Source: an uncultured Clostridia bacterium
Lineage (GTDB): Bacteria > Bacillota > Clostridia > TANB77 > CAG-508
Length of the DNA: 37,569 bases
NCBI GenBank assembly: GCA_934157205.1
Contig: CAKPHJ010000012.1
Coordinates: forward strand, 1 to 37,569
Direction: 5' to 3'
Numbering within the stretch: position 1 is the first letter of the stretch; each line of letters starts with the position of its first letter. The position numbers and the translations under genes are program-made. The notes below the pieces were generated by a model, which saw nothing but the letters and a program-made list of their open reading frames with translations, was not told where the DNA came from and ran no database searches. Shown piece by piece: positions 35,360-37,569 of this stretch.

Positions 35360-37145
35360 TTACTCTATTTCTGGATATCCTTTTTCTCCTAATTTCCATT
35401 TTTTCCAGTCTGAATTTTCCCCTATATTTTGGTTCAATAAATCTACAAATGTCTGGCTTTTTATCTCGTTTTGACTCTTTAATGTTGCCTCTCCACTTGT
35501 TAAATTTCCTTTGCCTAATGATGGTTCTGCAGTATAATAAACATTTTCCAATTCTGTTTTTGTTTCTGTTGCTTTATTATTATCTATTTTGCCTATAATA
35601 TTTCCTACCGTTTCGCCTGTTATATTTCCAACATTATATGTATTTTTTATACTAACATAATTTTTTTTACATGTAGTTTTTTGAAAACCTATTATTCCTC
35701 CGCTTTCACCTTGCGTAGCATTAACTTTCCCAAAATTACCACTATTAAAAATTTCTACACTCATGTTAGCATTCCAATCGTGTCCACCAACATCTCCAAT
35801 TATTCCTCCTGACGCTTTTTCATTGCTATTCAATTCTGCATAATTAAATGAATTTATAATTTTTAAATCTCCGTCCTGCATGTTCTCCAACTATACCTCC
35901 TTGACCCATTAAAAACTGATCATCTGCTGATTCTATTTTTCCATAATTTTTGCATGAATCAATTATCATTTGACCACTTATGCCAATTTGTCCATTTATT
36001 CCTCCTAGATAACCTTTTCCACTTATATTTCCATAATTTGTGCAATTGGCATACCCTTTCGTGCTACGACCTATTCCACTTGCGCAACCATATGAATAGG
36101 CAGCACCTGTTATAATAATATTACCATAATTAATACAATCTATTATTTGATTACAAGTGTCTGCACAAATTCCGCTAACAAAATTATACCCTGTGATATT
36201 TGCATAATTAACGCAGTTTTCAATATTATTTGCATAAATGGCAATTCCTCCAGCTTCCCATGTATCATTTATTACTGTACCTGTAAGATTTAGGTTTTTT
36301 ATATCTCCTGCATAAAAAAATAAAGCTGTATTACCATTTTGTCTATGGATATAAATATTTTTTATTGTATTATTATTTCCATTAAAATAACTATTTCTAT
36401 TACCTGCACCTATAGGCGAAAATCCAATACATCCTTCATCCGTTTTTGTTAACTCTTCTTTTATTGTTTCTATTGTTCCATCAGTATTTAAATCTCCAAA
36501 ATCAGTTCTTGTACTATCTCCATATGAATAATTTGATTTAAAATTTAAATCTCTTGTTAGTTCAATGTATTTTCCAGAAAATGTTGTTACCTTATTTATT
36601 AGATTCTCAATTTTTCCGTTTTGATATATGACCCCACTTCCTTGTGCCATATTAGACAATGCTACTAAATCTTCTATACAATTAATTTGATACGGCCTTT
36701 CTTCGCTTCCATCATATTGATTATTCTTTGTTATATCACCTGCATTTTCTATTTTTGTTGCTATTTGTTCTTCACTTATATTTCCATCTTTGTCTACAGT
36801 ATAATACCTATTACTTTCCTTGAATAATATTTCAAATTCATCACCAACATCTGTCACTTCTGTTTTTCCTTCTTGTTCTTCATTTAGCTGTTTTTCTAAC
36901 TCATCTTGTTTCAAATTTCCATATTTGTTTTTCCCCATTGCATTTACTGTTGCTCTTTGAACTATTTCTTTTTCATCTGCTATTTCAGTTGCTTCTTTTG
37001 CTTTTTCCGTATTTTTTATTATTCCATTTTCTCCTGTTAACATATTTATTGTTATTGTTGATAATATCAAGAGTACAATTATTGTAACTACAAGTGCTAG
37101 TAATGTAATTCCTTCATTTTTCTTAAATTTCACTTTTACCTTCAT
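35360..37145 (-). CDS. prepilin-like GLUG-repeat surface protein, needs +1 frameshift at CGGA
   Basis: The N-terminus is a type IV pilin-like leader (KKNEG then ITLLALVVTIIVLLILSTI), cut after Gly and missing the usual Glu at position 5. A charged helix follows, then a large domain of GLUG-type beta-helix repeats (FSPIGAGNRNSYFNGNNNTI, AGGIAIYANNIENCVNYANI, SGICADTC, LGGINGQIGISG, GGIVGEHAG). CGG is codon 425 and frame 0 ends after nine more residues. Dropping the C gives GDLKIINSFNYAELN and four more repeats (GGIIGDVGG, GGIIGFQK), ending KGYPEIE. The joined product has 594 residues. It is likely exported and surface-attached, possibly as an adhesin. GGAGGG before ATG 37145 favours this start over 37157. 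Confidence 0.85.
35870..35873 (-). other. CGGA +1 recoding site, GLUG protein
   Basis: GCA GGA C GGA GAT TTA: dropping the C gives Ala-Gly-Gly-Asp-Leu and keeps the beta-helix repeat pattern across the join. The preceding codon is GGA. Confidence 0.88.
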
Positions 37146-37190
37146 TTTTCCCTCCATTTTCTTGGTATTTTGATTTTAAAAAACGCCGAA

Positions 37191-37240
37191 AAAACAACCT
37201 CAATAAACCTATATTTTTATAGGCTTATTGAGGTTGTTTT
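37191..37240 (-). terminator. strong terminator of the upstream minus-strand gene
   Basis: A 22-bp stem (AAAACAACCTCAATAAACCTAT with its complement, one G-U pair on the minus strand) is followed by six T residues on the minus strand. It lies between the partial gene at the window end and the GLUG protein gene, so the latter needs its own promoter or read-through. Confidence 0.8.
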
Positions 37241-37262
37241 TTATTTTTTCTGTTTTTAAATT

Positions 37263-37305
<43 letters not shown>

Positions 37306-37494
37306 CCTGCAAGGGTTTCAGCGTTTTTTATTGTTTGCATTTTTATACCTCTTTTTTCTCTTATTTTATATTTTTATTCTGTACTACTTTCTTTATTTTG
37401 TCAAGTATTTTGTTAAAACTTTATATTGCTTTTTTTATATTTTTTGCAATTCGCCATATTAGAATTATAATGTAACTTTAATTAGAAAAATGTA

Positions 37495-37569
37495 TTAAAT
37501 CTCTTCTACATAAATTTCATCTGTTGCTACAACTATTGTATATTTTCTTAAACCTTCTATTTCTTTTAT
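37495..37569 (-). CDS. 3' end of an unidentified gene (partial)
   Basis: The minus strand reads from the window edge IKEIEGLRKYTIVVATDEIY then VEEI and a TAA stop at 37497-37495. Codon use fits the neighbours. Only 24 residues are visible, too few for identification. A terminator follows about 255 nt downstream. Confidence 0.5.
   Translation of the reverse strand: MKEIEGLRKYTIVVATDEIYVEEI

Overview
This is an AT-rich (roughly 70-75% A+T by eye) chromosomal segment of an endospore-forming, probably uncultured anaerobic Clostridia-type Firmicute. The evidence is a cotJA-cotJB-cotJC spore-coat operon, a CmpB-type membrane protein, DUF1836, DUF1540 and DUF5662 proteins, an RqcH/NFACT protein, a SUF operon with SufU and MnmA, GGAGG-type ribosome binding sites and frequent TTG starts. 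I could not assign a species.

Layout. Positions 1-840 hold a possible small RNA and an orphan gene with richer GC codon use. They abut a cotJC gene that breaks off about a third of the way in, so this end looks foreign or chimeric. 840-7130 (minus) holds cotJ, a DUF308 membrane protein, rpmF, DUF5662, a GNAT acetyltransferase, gapA, a CmpB-like protein and an rRNA m5C methyltransferase. 7320-12970 holds a DUF1064 protein, an acyl-CoA synthetase, a DUF1836 regulator, two small envelope proteins, smpB and fba. 13090-18600 holds DUF1540, a peroxiredoxin, a DnaB-like ATPase, rqcH and an envelope protein. 18670-26490 (minus) is a heterodimeric ABC exporter followed by addA. 26980-27230 is a small orphan gene. 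27360-35150 (minus) is one co-directional cluster: DtxR-like regulator, sufC, sufB, sufD, sufS, sufU, mnmA, metK. It links Fe-S assembly and sulfur delivery to tRNA thiolation and SAM synthesis. 35360-37145 is a prepilin-like GLUG-repeat surface protein, and the window ends in the tail of another minus-strand gene.

Main discovery. Six genes, with seven sites in total, are readable only if the ribosome shifts +1 at an in-frame CGG followed by A. The genes are addA (twice), the first ABC exporter subunit, sufS, sufB, the GLUG protein and a small envelope protein. In every case dropping the C restores the family sequence with GGA (Gly) at that position, and total lengths become exact multiples of three with normal family sizes. 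In my manual scan CGG was not read in frame as arginine in any other recognisable gene of the window; the only other in-frame CGGs are in two orphan genes. The tetranucleotide is constant while the preceding codon differs at all seven sites. This suggests CGGA acts as a four-base glycine codon or an obligatory +1 frameshift signal in a genome where CGG is effectively unassigned.

Second discovery. A dispersed element has a 128-nt core present three times (5433-5560, 16110-16237, and 26662-26789 on the minus strand). The cores are nearly identical. The flanking arms differ between copies but stay self-complementary, as expected of a structured RNA or a palindromic mobile element. Smaller items include a 34-nt palindromic repeat beyond gapA and fba, a DtxR-type operator on the suf promoter, a perfect 17-bp inverted repeat on the smpB promoter, and a (TG)18 tract near the right end.
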